Of a DNA stretch of 64,000 nt, positions 53,128 through 62,244 are shown one piece after another. This stretch comes from CAADGU01 sp964467705 (GTDB taxonomy: Bacteria; Chloroflexota; Anaerolineae; Promineifilales; Promineifilaceae): positions 18,446 to 82,445 of the forward strand of contig CAYXUZ010000008.1 of assembly GCA_964467705.1 (NCBI GenBank), read 5' to 3'. A program made the position numbers and the translations under genes. The notes beneath the pieces were generated by a model. The model made no database searches, was not told where the DNA came from, and saw only the letters and a list, made by a program, of their open reading frames with translations. Numbering within the stretch: the stretch's first letter is position 1; each line of letters starts with the position of its first letter.

Positions 53128-54156
53128 ATGACAGTGACCATTAAGGATGTTGCCAGACACGCTGGACTTTCCCAGTCAACGGTCTCGCGGGCATTAAACC
53201 AGAGTGGTTATGTCAGTGAAGAGACCCAACGCCGTGTGGACACGGCCGTTGCTGAATTGGGCTATCAGCCAAACTGGTTAGCCAGAGGGCTAAAAGGTCA
53301 GCCCTCCCATTTGGTAGGGCTGATCGTCCCCGAAGTATCCAGCCTGTATGACAACCTGATCATCCAATCCGTCTCTACCATGCTTCACCAAAACAACTAT
53401 GGCATGATGCTGTGCATCAACAATGAGGATGCAGCGGTTGACCTATGGTATTTGAAAGCCCTACAGGAAAAGCATGTTGATGGCATCATCTACGTGCATC
53501 CTTTGGGCGGCAGCAACTCATCATTTGTCCGCGATTTGGCTAAACAGGGAACTCCTATTATTGAGCTAAACCGCCGCCGCGAAGAAGACTTGCTCGATGG
53601 CGTCCTGGCCGATAATGTGCAAGGCGCTTATCAAATAACCAACTATTTGATCGGCCTGGGGCACCGCCGCATTGGGCTGATCATGGGCCAGAGCGAGCTG
53701 ACGACAGGCCAGAATCGTTTAACCGGGTATCGTCATGCCCTCCATGAAGCGGGAATCCCCATTGACCCGACGTTGATTCGTGTGGGGTCGTTTACGCAAG
53801 AGCATGGTGAAGCAGGTACCAGGGAATTGTTGGAATTGGCAGAACGGCCGTCCGCCATTCTGGCTGGTAGCAACCGTATCCTGTTGGGCTTGCTAAAGGT
53901 TCTCAACGAACAAGCTATCTGTATACCTGATGATATGTCCGTAGCCGCTTTTAACGATACCGAATGGTTGAGCATGTGGCATCCCCCTATCACCACCGTA
54001 GATATTGCCACCGAAGAGATGGCCCGCTTATCGGTTGAACTGTTATTACGCCAAATCTCATCATCACTAAAAGCATACAAGCCTAGAACGTATTTATTGA
54101 GTACATCACTGCTTGAGAGAGCATCATGCAAAAGGGTGAACCCTGCAAGCGGATAA
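53128..54156 (+). CDS. LacI/GalR-family transcription regulator
   Basis: The 342-aa protein has an N-terminal LacI helix-turn-helix (VTIKDVARHAGLSQSTVSRA), the hinge helix (YQPNWLARGLKG) and a periplasmic-binding-protein-like effector domain (LVGLIVPEVSS, GHRRIGLIMG, ILAGSNRILLGLLKVL). It most likely binds the two operators in the spacer and controls the divergent sugar kinase gene and perhaps the downstream ABC operon. Effector is unknown. The protein has normal length. Confidence 0.95.
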   Translation: MTVTIKDVARHAGLSQSTVSRALNQSGYVSEETQRRVDTAVAELGYQPNWLARGLKGQPSHLVGLIVPEVSSLYDNLIIQSVSTMLHQNNYGMMLCINNEDAAVDLWYLKALQEKHVDGIIYVHPLGGSNSSFVRDLAKQGTPIIELNRRREEDLLDGVLADNVQGAYQITNYLIGLGHRRIGLIMGQSELTTGQNRLTGYRHALHEAGIPIDPTLIRVGSFTQEHGEAGTRELLELAERPSAILAGSNRILLGLLKVLNEQAICIPDDMSVAAFNDTEWLSMWHPPITTVDIATEEMARLSVELLLRQISSSLKAYKPRTYLLSTSLLERASCKRVNPASG

Positions 54157-54531
54157 ACAATTTGGCCTGGATAGGCCAACTGGTAAAAGAAAGAGAGGCT
54201 CGCCCCAGCCGGCAAGCGCGACGAGCCTCTCCAAAGACGCCAGATCATCTGAATGGGCGCCTTGTTTGCCCGGTCATCAAAGTTTCCTTTGCCGGGAAAA
54301 GGGCCGACCATTGTTGTTGATCCGCCAGGTAGTTTTATCACCTTAAGATATGAAAATCAAAGATTACGCCGATTACACAGATAGAAAATCGGTGTTATCG
54401 ACACAATCTTTGATAATTTCCAAAGGAGGTGCAGTGGAGAAGAAGATATAGAGAAGAAACAACCATTTTTGCCCTTTTTATCGAATCAACAGAGTTCAAG
54501 ATTTACGCTTTTGTAAGCGAGGAGGATCGAA
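54157..54531. other. Spacer with terminator and repeat before the second ABC operon
   Basis: After the regulator stop there is a hairpin at about 54195-54228 (AGAGGCTCG paired with CGAGCCTCT), a possible terminator. Then a repeat at 54356-54413 (ATCAAAGATT and AATCTTTGAT words) follows, as seen near 8520. A GGAGGTGCAGTGG motif (54424) precedes non-coding sequence, and GAGGAGG lies before the next start. No gene is seen. Confidence 0.55.
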
Positions 54532-55756
54532 GTGAAAACAAAAAATAGTTTGCGAATCGGTTTGTTGTTGCTCACGGCCGTGACCCTGCTCATACTGGCC
54601 GCCTGTTCTGGCACAGCCGCCGAACCCACAACCGCCCCGGAAACAGTGGTGGAAACCGTTACCGTTACAGTGATAGCCACTGCTGAAACCGAAGCNNNNN
54701 NNNNNACCGGCCGCCGAGGGTGACGCTCCGGAAGCGATGCCCGCCGCCGAAGACAATCCCTACCGGCCCAATGAACTGTTTGCGGCCGTGGAAGACTTGA
54801 AGGCAGCTACCGAAGGACAAAGCGCCCCGGCCGGATCTAAGTTTGCCTTTTTAGCTAACAATCTATCCCCATTCTGGACGGCCGCGCAAATTGGCGTCGG
54901 CCGTGCTTCGTCAGAGCTGGGCGTGCCCATTGCCTTCCAGGCCCCCACCGCCTCTGACCTGCTCAGTCAACAGCTTTCCATGCTGGAAACGTTCGTCAAT
55001 GATGGTTACACCGGCGTCACCTTCTCCGCTATTGACCGGGAAGCCCCGGCCCCGATCATTGAACGAGCGGTAGACCAGGGCACCATCATGCTCACCATGG
55101 ACTCTGACGCCACCGGCAGCGACCGCGCCATGTATATTGGCATGTCTGATTACGATGCCGGCCGTGCTGCCGCCGAAGCGGCTCTGGAAATCATTGGCTC
55201 AGGTAAGGTGGTCGGTCTGGTTGGTTTTGCCACCGCCCAAAATGCCCAGGATCGCATCCAGGGTGTGAATGATGTTTTTGAGGGCACCGACATGGAACTG
55301 GTGGAAGTACTCATTGACGACATCAAGCCGGAAGTGGCGCTGAGCAATGCCCAAACCTCTATCCAGAAATACGGCGACGATCTGGCCGGTTTTATCACCT
55401 TCTACTCCTACGATGGCCCGGCCGCCTGCCAGGCCATTAAACAGGCCGGTCTGGTTGGTCAGGTCAAGCTGATCGCCTTCGACGCCGAGCCGGAAACGCA
55501 GGCCTGTATGGAAGAAGGCGTCGTCCAGGCCATGATTGGGCAGCGCGTTTACTTCTACGGCTATCTGGCCGGGTATGTCATGCACGCCATGTCCATTTTG
55601 GGTGTGGAAGAAACGATGGCTATTTTGCAACCTTACCTCGACGAGTTAGGCGACGAAGGTGCCATCCGTCTGAACACGGGTGTAGATGTCATTAAAGCTG
55701 AATCGCTCGACCTGTACAAAGAGTATCTCGATTCTGTCGGTATTGCTTCGCAGTAA
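54532..55756 (+). CDS. RbsB-like sugar-binding lipoprotein (interrupted by an assembly gap)
   Basis: From the GTG at 54532 (GAGGAGG upstream) there is a lipoprotein signal with LAACSG, then a Thr/Val linker, then ten N's at 54696-54705. The frame resumes as a different phase (54737 onward), so the missing length is not a multiple of three as drawn. The mature part is a periplasmic-binding fold of the ribose family: KFAFLANNLSPFWTAAQIG, EAPAPIIERAVDQG, GDDLAGFITFYSYDGPAACQ, AIKQAGLVGQVKLIAFDAEP. It precedes the ATPase and permease genes. I treat it as one intact gene with sequence missing. Confidence 0.85.
54696..54705. other. Assembly gap (10 N)
   Basis: Ten N's inside a coding region; the number is probably a placeholder. 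It falls in a low-complexity linker where short repeats often break assemblies. Confidence 0.98.
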
Positions 55757-55765
55757 GTACAGAGT

Positions 55766-55850
55766 TGTCATTCCGAACGAAGTGAGGAATCCCTGGGCAT
55801 TTGCAGGCGAATGGGATTCTTCACTTCGCTCCGCTTCGTTCAGAATGACA
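55766..55850. repeat. TGTCATTCCGA hairpin repeat, second copy
   Basis: TGTCATTCCGAACGAAGTGA at 55766 pairs with TTCGTTCAGAATGACA ending at 55850. It lies between the sugar-binding protein gene and the ATPase gene, as the first copy at 49948-50035 does. Confidence 0.8.
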
Positions 55851-55908
55851 TGTTCATTACTGGATTTGATTTCTAGCAGCAAAGACTAAATTGTCAGGTC
55901 TAAAAGTT

Positions 55909-57465
55909 ATGGTCATGGAACAACAACCATTATTGGAAATGGCGCATATTTCCAAAGGTTTTCCTGGGGTGCAGGCGTTAAATGACGTGGATTTCGAGGT
56001 ATACCCTGGCGAGATTATTGGCTTTTTGGGCGAAAATGGAGCGGGCAAATCTACGCTGATCAAAATTTTGTCCGGCGTTTACGTGATGGATACGGGGAGT
56101 ATTCGGTTCGACGGCCGTGACATTTCCCCCCAATCTCCTCAAGAAGCGCAAAGCCTGGGCATCAGCACTATTCATCAAGAATTGGCCCTCATCCCATACC
56201 TGTCTGTCGCCGAAAATATCTTCCTCAACCGGGAACCGCGCCGGCTGTTGGGACTGGTAGATTTCCGGCGTATGAACCAGGAAGCCGAAGCCCTGTTACA
56301 TGACCTGGGGGCGGATATTCCCGGCAAAAAATTGGTGCGGGAATTGAATGTGGCCGGGCAACAAATGGTAGAAATTGCCAAAGCGGTTTCCCAAAATGCC
56401 CGGCTCATCTTGATGGATGAACCCACCTCCGCCCTGTCCAGCAAAGAGGCGGACGCCCTGTTTGCCCTGATGCGTCGGTTGCAGGGGCGAGGGGTAGCGG
56501 TCGTGTTTGTCAGCCATCGGCTGGAGGAAGTGCGGCAGATTGTGGACAGAGTGGTGATCATGCGCGACGGCCGTCGCGTGGGCGATCTACCCATTGCCGA
56601 AGCCAGCGAAGAAAAAATCATTCGCCTCATGGTCGGCCGGGACGTGGGGCTGTTCCCCAAAGAAAAAGCGGAAATTGGCGAGCCGGTGCTGGAACTGCGC
56701 GACGTGAGCGGCGAAAACGGCGTGGAACACATCAATCTGACGGTGCGCAGAGGGGAGATTGTGGGACTGGCCGGGTTGATTGGCGCCGGCCGTACCGAAC
56801 TGGCGCGCCTCATTTGTGGGGTTGATAAAGTGACCCAGGGGGAGGTGTTGGTGGACGGCCGTGCCGTTCACATTAAATCTCCGGTAGACGCCGTGCGCCA
56901 GGGCATTGGCTGGGTGCCGGAAGACCGCAAACTGCACGGGCTGGTGCTGGGCATGGATGTGCAAGATAACACCACCATGACCATTTTGCAGCGTATTTCC
57001 AACGCGTTGGGAGCTATAAAAAACAAGGAAGCAAAAAGAATTACGACCGATTACGTGCAAACCCTCTCCATTGCCACGCCCAGCCTGGGGCAAACGGTGC
57101 GCCATCTCAGCGGCGGCAACCAGCAAAAGGTGGTGCTGGCGAAATGGCTCAGCATGGGGCCAAAGCTGTTGATCATGGACGAGCCGACACGCGGGATTGA
57201 CATTGGCGCTAAAGCGGAAGTTCACGCGCTGATGAGTCGGTTGGCGCAGCAAGGCATGGGTATCTTGATGATTTCTTCGGAGATGCCGGAGATTATTGGC
57301 ATGAGCGACCGGGTGATTGTGATGTGCCAGGGGCGGATTACCGGGGAGTTTGGTGACGGCCGTTTTGACCAGGAGGAGATAATGACCTGTGCCACCCAAT
57401 TCCTGACCATCGCCGGGGAGCCGCTGCTGGCAAGGGAGAACATTGGAGGAGATAAAAATGGATAA
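55909..57465 (+). CDS. Sugar ABC transporter ATPase (RbsA-like)
   Basis: The 518-aa protein has two ABC modules. Module one has GENGAGKSTLI, an LNVAGQQMVEIAKAV signature region and LILMDEPTSAL. Module two has GLIGAGRTE, LSGGNQQKVVLAKWL and LLIMDEPTRGID. It is the RbsA/MglA type. The start is one of two ATGs (55909 or 55915); ribosome-binding evidence is weak. It is followed by the permease gene, which overlaps by eight bases. Confidence 0.93.
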   Translation: MVMEQQPLLEMAHISKGFPGVQALNDVDFEVYPGEIIGFLGENGAGKSTLIKILSGVYVMDTGSIRFDGRDISPQSPQEAQSLGISTIHQELALIPYLSVAENIFLNREPRRLLGLVDFRRMNQEAEALLHDLGADIPGKKLVRELNVAGQQMVEIAKAVSQNARLILMDEPTSALSSKEADALFALMRRLQGRGVAVVFVSHRLEEVRQIVDRVVIMRDGRRVGDLPIAEASEEKIIRLMVGRDVGLFPKEKAEIGEPVLELRDVSGENGVEHINLTVRRGEIVGLAGLIGAGRTELARLICGVDKVTQGEVLVDGRAVHIKSPVDAVRQGIGWVPEDRKLHGLVLGMDVQDNTTMTILQRISNALGAIKNKEAKRITTDYVQTLSIATPSLGQTVRHLSGGNQQKVVLAKWLSMGPKLLIMDEPTRGIDIGAKAEVHALMSRLAQQGMGILMISSEMPEIIGMSDRVIVMCQGRITGEFGDGRFDQEEIMTCATQFLTIAGEPLLARENIGGDKNG

Positions 57466-58450
57466 CACCGTCACCAAGTCAAAATCGGGCAACGGCCGTG
57501 CCCTTTCCGGCTGGACAAAACTTTTTGCCGCCCCGGAGTTCCTTATTTTTCTCGTCGTCATCGTCCTGTTTATTATTGGCGCGGTGGTCAATCCCCGCTT
57601 CATCGGCATTGAAAATTTGAAAATTCTCACCCGTGACACGGCCATCCTGGCGATTGCTGCTATCGGGGTTGGCTTCACCATTATCACCGCCGGCATAGAC
57701 CTGTCCATTGGCTCGATCATTGGCCTGGGCGGGGTTCTCACGGCGTACTTCGTCGTCAAAATGGGGCTGCCGCTCGGCGTGGCTATCATGCTGACCTTTG
57801 CGGTGGCGGTGGCAATTGGCACGTTTCACGGCCTGTACGTCACCAAACTGCGGATGCACGGCTTTTTGGTGACTTTGGTGACGTTGGGGGTGGCGCGAGG
57901 GGCGATCCTCGTCCTCACCAACGGCTTTCCCATCACTGGCGTGCCCGATTCCTTTGCTTTTATGGGGCAAGGCTTTCTTTTTGGCCTCATTCCTATGCCG
58001 GTGGTCATTTGCCTAATGGTGGCCTTGTTAGCTCATTATTTGCTGCGTTATACCTACGTGGGGCGGCAAATTTACGCGGCCGGGGGCAACATGGAAGCGA
58101 CACGTCTATCTGGCGTGAATGTAGATGCGCGTATTATCCTTTGTTATATCATCTCCGTCGTCTGCGCCAGTCTGGTAGGGGTGATCCAGGCCGGGCGATT
58201 GAGTCTGGGGCATCCGGCGGCTGGCGAAGGGTTTGAACTGCTGGCGATTACGGCCTGTATTTTGGGCGGTCTGAGTTTGATGGGTGGTCAAGGCTCGGTG
58301 CTGGGCATCCTGGTGGGTGCATTGCTCATCGGCGTTTTGCAGAATGAGATGGTGATGTTGAACATCAACCCGTTCTGGCACCGCATCGTGATTGGCTTTG
58401 TGCTGCTTCTGGCAATTACGTTTGATTACGGCCGTCGCCGGAAGAGGTGA
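57458..58450 (+). CDS. Sugar ABC transporter permease (RbsC-like)
   Basis: The 330-aa permease has IAAIGVGFTIITAGIDLSIGSI as family signature and GLSLMGGQGSVLGILVGALL near the end, with about nine hydrophobic segments. I choose ATG 57458, with GGAGGAG at about 57446, over a farther upstream in-frame start. It overlaps the ATPase gene by eight bases, so translation is coupled. Only one permease gene is present, as in RbsC homodimers. Confidence 0.93.
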   Translation: MDNTVTKSKSGNGRALSGWTKLFAAPEFLIFLVVIVLFIIGAVVNPRFIGIENLKILTRDTAILAIAAIGVGFTIITAGIDLSIGSIIGLGGVLTAYFVVKMGLPLGVAIMLTFAVAVAIGTFHGLYVTKLRMHGFLVTLVTLGVARGAILVLTNGFPITGVPDSFAFMGQGFLFGLIPMPVVICLMVALLAHYLLRYTYVGRQIYAAGGNMEATRLSGVNVDARIILCYIISVVCASLVGVIQAGRLSLGHPAAGEGFELLAITACILGGLSLMGGQGSVLGILVGALLIGVLQNEMVMLNINPFWHRIVIGFVLLLAITFDYGRRRKR

Positions 58451-58456
58451 GATTGG

Positions 58457-58511
58457 GAGATTAGGAGACTGAGAGATTTGTAATCTCCTAATCTCTCAGT
58501 CTCTTAATCTC
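58457..58511. repeat. GAGATTAGGAGACTGAGAG hairpin
   Basis: 21-base arms (58457-58477 and 58491-58511) match at 20 of 21 positions. Words AATCTCTCAGTCTC and TAATCTCC recur at 10145-10175. It lies between the permease and epimerase genes, so it may weaken read-through. Confidence 0.8.
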
Positions 58512-58546
58512 TCTTGCACGGCCATCATTTTGACAGTAGAGGTTAC

Positions 58547-59539
58547 GTGACAGGAACAAAACGCATTTTAGTCACCGGGGCAACGGGCAAAGTCGGGCAG
58601 GCTTTCATTGAACGGTTTCTGGCCGAGCCGTTATTTGACCAATTCACCGTGCGTGCCCTGTGCCACAACCGGTTACTGGAAGAACACGGCCGTGTAGAAC
58701 TCATGCGCGGCTCCATTGAACATCAGTCCGTGGTGGCTACCGCCCTGGATGGCGTCACCCACATCCTGCACCTGGCTACCAGCAAGGAGAGTCCCGAAAC
58801 AATTATGGACGTGGCCGTGAAAGGGCTGTTCTGGCTATTGGAAGCGTGCCGCGTCAGCCCCACCTTTCAGCAATTCATCCTCATTGGTGGTGACGCCAGC
58901 GTGGGACATTTTTTTTACCCCCACCCCATCCCGGTAACAGAAACACAAAAACACAGCGCCTACCCTGGCTGTTATGCCCTCTCCAAAGTGCTGGAAGAGG
59001 TAATGCTCGAACAATACATCCTACAATATGACCTGAACGGCTGCTGCCTGCGCGCCCCCTGGATTATGGAAAAGGATGATTTTAAGTACCAGCTTTCTTT
59101 TGGCGAGGATGTTTTTGGCGGCCCACGCTGGCGTGATCTGGTGGGGGCGGAAAAGGCTGATGAGTATACCCGCCTGGAGGCGGTGCCGGTAATGATGGGG
59201 GTGGATGGCACGGCCGTGAAACGCAACTTTGTTCACGTGCAAGACCTGGTCAGCGCCATCATGTTGGCAATTGACAATCCCAAAGCATCCGGGCAGACAT
59301 TCAACATCTGCATGGACGAGCCGGTAGATTATGGGGAGTTGGCCGCCTACCTGGCCCAAACCAGGGGGCTGCCCACCATCGAAATTCAAACCCCTTACCA
59401 CTCCACCTGGCTTGATAATGCTAAAGCCAAATTTCTGCTCGGCTGGCGGCCCGTCTACACCCTGTCCAAAATGACAGAAACCGCCTGGGAATACCAACGG
59501 GCCGCCAATGACCCGCGCATCACCTGGTATCCAGGATAA
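58547..59539 (+). CDS. NAD-dependent sugar epimerase/dehydratase
   Basis: The 330-aa protein is an extended SDR: KRILVTGATGKVGQAFIERF (TGxxGxxG), a middle ILIGGDASVGHFF, catalytic YALSK (about 150), and a C-terminal RNFVHVQDLVSAIMLAI region. I choose the GTG at 58547, with AGAGG in front, over the TTG at 58514, whose extra residues come from the upstream sequence. Its substrate is unknown but the context suggests processing of the imported sugar. It is on the same strand as the ABC operon. Confidence 0.85.
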   Translation: MTGTKRILVTGATGKVGQAFIERFLAEPLFDQFTVRALCHNRLLEEHGRVELMRGSIEHQSVVATALDGVTHILHLATSKESPETIMDVAVKGLFWLLEACRVSPTFQQFILIGGDASVGHFFYPHPIPVTETQKHSAYPGCYALSKVLEEVMLEQYILQYDLNGCCLRAPWIMEKDDFKYQLSFGEDVFGGPRWRDLVGAEKADEYTRLEAVPVMMGVDGTAVKRNFVHVQDLVSAIMLAIDNPKASGQTFNICMDEPVDYGELAAYLAQTRGLPTIEIQTPYHSTWLDNAKAKFLLGWRPVYTLSKMTETAWEYQRAANDPRITWYPG

Positions 59540-59575
59540 CGTGCTTGTCAAAAGAGTTCCGGCTAAAGCCTCCAC

Positions 59576-59632
59576 TCTTCTCTTCCCTTCTTCTTTGCCC
59601 CCTTTGCCTCTTTGCGCCTTTGCGTTAAAAAA
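59576..59632. repeat. CCTTTGCGCCTTTGCG word repeat
   Basis: The convergent spacer contains CTTCTCTTCCC, CCTTTGCC and GCGCCTTTGCGTT words. It resembles one arm of the hairpin in the fusion gene at 24356-24409. Confidence 0.5.
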
Positions 59633-60631
59633 TTAATATCGGCGCGAAGGCATAATTTCGGCGGCGTTTTCGGGAAAGAAGATGCCTTCTTCAGAGGGAA
59701 TCCATTTGGGCACTGGTTCGCCGTTGACCACTTTCAGGGCCAGGTCGAAGAATTGGGGACCAAGCAGCGGATTACATTCAATGGTGGCATTCAATTTGCC
59801 GTCAATCATCGCCTGGAAGGCGTCGCGGATGGCGTCAATGGAGACAATTTTGATGTCCTGCCCCGGCCGTAAGCCATATTCCTCTATGGCCTTGATCGCT
59901 CCAATGGCCATGTCATCGTTGTGGGCATAAACCGCGTCAATCTCATCACCATAAATTTGCAGCAGGTCGGCCATCACTTCCTCCCCTTTAGCCCTGGTGA
60001 AGTCACCCGATTGGGCAGCGATGATTTGCATGTCGGGATGGTCCTGGATGATCTCGCGGAAACCGGCGGCGCGGTCAATGGCCGGGGCGGAGCCAACGGT
60101 GCCCACCAATTCCACGATGTTGCCTTGCCCCTCTAGTAAATCTACCATCACCCGGGCGGCGTTTCTGCCTTCCTCCATAAAGTCAGACCCCAGATACGCG
60201 GTGTAGAGGTCTTCGGGCACGTTGGCGCGGCGGTCAACCAGGATGATGGGGATGCCCGCGTCTTTGGCTTCCTGAAAGACGGATTCCCAGCCATCTTCCA
60301 CAACGGGCGAGACGCCGATAACATCCACTTGCTGGGCGATAAAGGTGCGAATGGCCTTGATCTGGTTTTCTTGCCGCTGCTGGCCGTCATCAAAAATCAA
60401 TTCCACGCCGAGGGATTCGGCCGTTTCCTTGATGGAAGCGGTATTACCAGTGCGCCAGTTGCTTTCCGCGCCAATTTGGGAGTAACCGACGACGATTTCG
60501 TCATAGGTTTTTATGCCATCGTCCAGTTCAGGGGTATTGGTAGCTGCTGGTAAGGGGGTATTGTTCGTGCAACCCATCAACAGAAGGCCGAACAAGAGCG
60601 CGGTAAATTTAAGGTAGACGGGGTGGTTCAC
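59633..60631 (-). CDS. YtfQ-like sugar-binding lipoprotein linked to the sensor kinase
   Basis: The 332-aa lipoprotein (GLLLMGCTN lipobox) is a close paralog of the protein at 50052: VVGYSQIGAESNWRTGNTAS, QQRQENQIKAIRTFIAQQVD, QSGDFTRAKGEEVMADLL, YAHNDDMAIGAIKAIEEYGL and the same C-terminal PSEEGIFFPENAAEIMPSRR. No permease or ATPase follows. Its start overlaps the histidine kinase stop by four bases (ATGA). It may be a dedicated sensor subunit that binds sugar and signals through the kinase, as known for XylFII-LytS in clostridia. Confidence 0.9.
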   Translation of the reverse strand: MNHPVYLKFTALLFGLLLMGCTNNTPLPAATNTPELDDGIKTYDEIVVGYSQIGAESNWRTGNTASIKETAESLGVELIFDDGQQRQENQIKAIRTFIAQQVDVIGVSPVVEDGWESVFQEAKDAGIPIILVDRRANVPEDLYTAYLGSDFMEEGRNAARVMVDLLEGQGNIVELVGTVGSAPAIDRAAGFREIIQDHPDMQIIAAQSGDFTRAKGEEVMADLLQIYGDEIDAVYAHNDDMAIGAIKAIEEYGLRPGQDIKIVSIDAIRDAFQAMIDGKLNATIECNPLLGPQFFDLALKVVNGEPVPKWIPSEEGIFFPENAAEIMPSRRY

Positions 60632-62190
60632 GGCCGTACCCCCTCCTCATCCAGCACCACCGGTTCCGATTGGCGGGGGATCGTCACCGTCACCTGCGTC
60701 CCCCCACGATATTGGCTCTGGATGGAAAGGCCGTATTGACGGCCGTAATACAACTTGATGCGCTTGTTCACATTTTCCAGCCCAAAGCCGCTAAAGCCGC
60801 TCTCCTTCATCGAAATCTCGCTGTCGCCCTCACTGCCGCCCTCATCAGCCAATGCCGCCTCGATTTGCGCCAGTTTGTACGGCGTAAAACCCACGCCATC
60901 ATCCTCCACCTGCAACAACACCATATCGTCATCGGTACGCTGGGCGCGCACCACAATCAACCCACCGTCCCGTTTCGTTTTAATGCCGTGATAGAGCGCG
61001 TTTTCCACCAATGGCTGCAACGTCAGCTTCAAAATCGTGTTGTTGAGCAACGCCTCATCCACCTCAATGCGGTAATCGAGAATGTCCCGGTAGCGCAATT
61101 TTTGAATTGCCAGGTAACTGCGCACATGCTCAATCTCCTGTTGCAGCGGAATCCACTCCTTGCCTTTGCTCAGAGCGATGCGGAAAAAGCTGGACAGGGC
61201 GCAGACGATCTCAATCACCTGGTCGCTTTTGTTCGCTTCAGCCATCCAGACAATCGTATCCAGCGTGTTGTAGAGAAAATGGGGGTTAATCTGAGCTTGC
61301 AGCGCCTTCAATTCCGCTTTTTTCAGATTATCATGCTCCTCAATTTTGGCGTGCAGCAGTTCACGGATTTTGCCGATCATGATGTTGAAACTGATGCCCA
61401 GTTCGGTGATTTCGTCTATGTTGTTGGTGGTCACAAGCGCCTGCAAATCCGCGCCGGTGATGGTGGTGGTTACATCGTGCAGCTTTTTGATGGGCAGGTA
61501 GATGCTGGCGGAGATGACCCAGGCGGCCAGGACGGAAAAGGCGATGACGCCGGGAAGCAAAATCATGTAGAGCAGGGAAAGGCGGGTGAAGCGGGCCTGG
61601 TTGGCCTTGTATTGGATTTCGGCTTCGTTGACTTCAAAGAGCATGTAATCCTGCACACTGTCTTCCACAACGGCCGTGACCCCCCGAATGTTGTCCAGCA
61701 CCGCCTCATTGTCCGCCACCCGGCTGCCCTGCGCAATTTGCTCCCCCATCACGTCCACGTAGTGAGTCAACGTACCCATCGTCCGCCGAATCACTTCCAG
61801 CTTGATACGCGAACGGTCAGAGCGGACATTGGCCGCCAGGAAATCGAGTTGGGCGTTCACCTCTGCAATGATCTGGTACTGGTTCCCGTCCGCAAATTCC
61901 GTCTTGCCGGCGACGATGTTCCACATTTCGGCATCAATCGCCGGTTTGATGTACCCATTCAAACTGTTGGCCGTGGTGATATTGGTCATCAGGGCGTCAT
62001 ACTGGCGGTTAAAATGCAGCACTTCCCAGATGAGCATAATGTTCACGGCCGTGAGCAACAATATCACCGTGAAAAACGCCAGCAAAATTTTGGCCCGCAA
62101 TGACAGCCGCACGCTGGCAAAAAGCGTGACAAACCGGCCCATGTGCCGGGGAATAAATACAGGTTCACTGGCAATCAGTTCAGCGTTCAT
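60628..62190 (-). CDS. LytS/YesM-type sensor histidine kinase
   Basis: The 520-aa kinase has two transmembrane helices (about 34-54 and 205-228) flanking an extracellular helical region (about 60-205) and a HAMP-like region (about 229-285). The His_kinase domain follows, with LQAQINPHFLYNTLDTIVWM (phospho-acceptor His304), and an HATPase domain with VENALYHGIKTKRDGG (N box), DDGVGF and SGFGLENVNKRI. It lies directly upstream of the binding-protein gene and after the response regulator gene, on one strand. The extracellular part is small, consistent with sensing through a binding protein. Confidence 0.93.
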   Translation of the reverse strand: MNAELIASEPVFIPRHMGRFVTLFASVRLSLRAKILLAFFTVILLLTAVNIMLIWEVLHFNRQYDALMTNITTANSLNGYIKPAIDAEMWNIVAGKTEFADGNQYQIIAEVNAQLDFLAANVRSDRSRIKLEVIRRTMGTLTHYVDVMGEQIAQGSRVADNEAVLDNIRGVTAVVEDSVQDYMLFEVNEAEIQYKANQARFTRLSLLYMILLPGVIAFSVLAAWVISASIYLPIKKLHDVTTTITGADLQALVTTNNIDEITELGISFNIMIGKIRELLHAKIEEHDNLKKAELKALQAQINPHFLYNTLDTIVWMAEANKSDQVIEIVCALSSFFRIALSKGKEWIPLQQEIEHVRSYLAIQKLRYRDILDYRIEVDEALLNNTILKLTLQPLVENALYHGIKTKRDGGLIVVRAQRTDDDMVLLQVEDDGVGFTPYKLAQIEAALADEGGSEGDSEISMKESGFSGFGLENVNKRIKLYYGRQYGLSIQSQYRGGTQVTVTIPRQSEPVVLDEEGVRP

Positions 62191-62204
62191 AGGGCCTCAA
62201 TTAG

Positions 62205-62236
62205 GCATCCGATTTTCCCAAAAAATCGGATGTCTT
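62205..62236. terminator. Hairpin between regulator and kinase genes
   Basis: GGCATCCGATTTTCC/AAAAAATCGGATGTC pairs across a short loop between the regulator stop (62245) and the kinase start (62190). It may attenuate read-through. Confidence 0.5.
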
Positions 62237-62244
62237 GTGGGAAA

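Noticed and set aside
54532..54760. Apparent frameshift in the RbsB-like gene
   Set aside because: The phase change coincides with ten placeholder N's, so it reflects missing sequence and not a pseudogene.
60670..62103. 477-codon plus-strand frame opposite the sensor kinase
   Set aside because: The kinase on the other strand has all catalytic motifs; the opposite frame has none.
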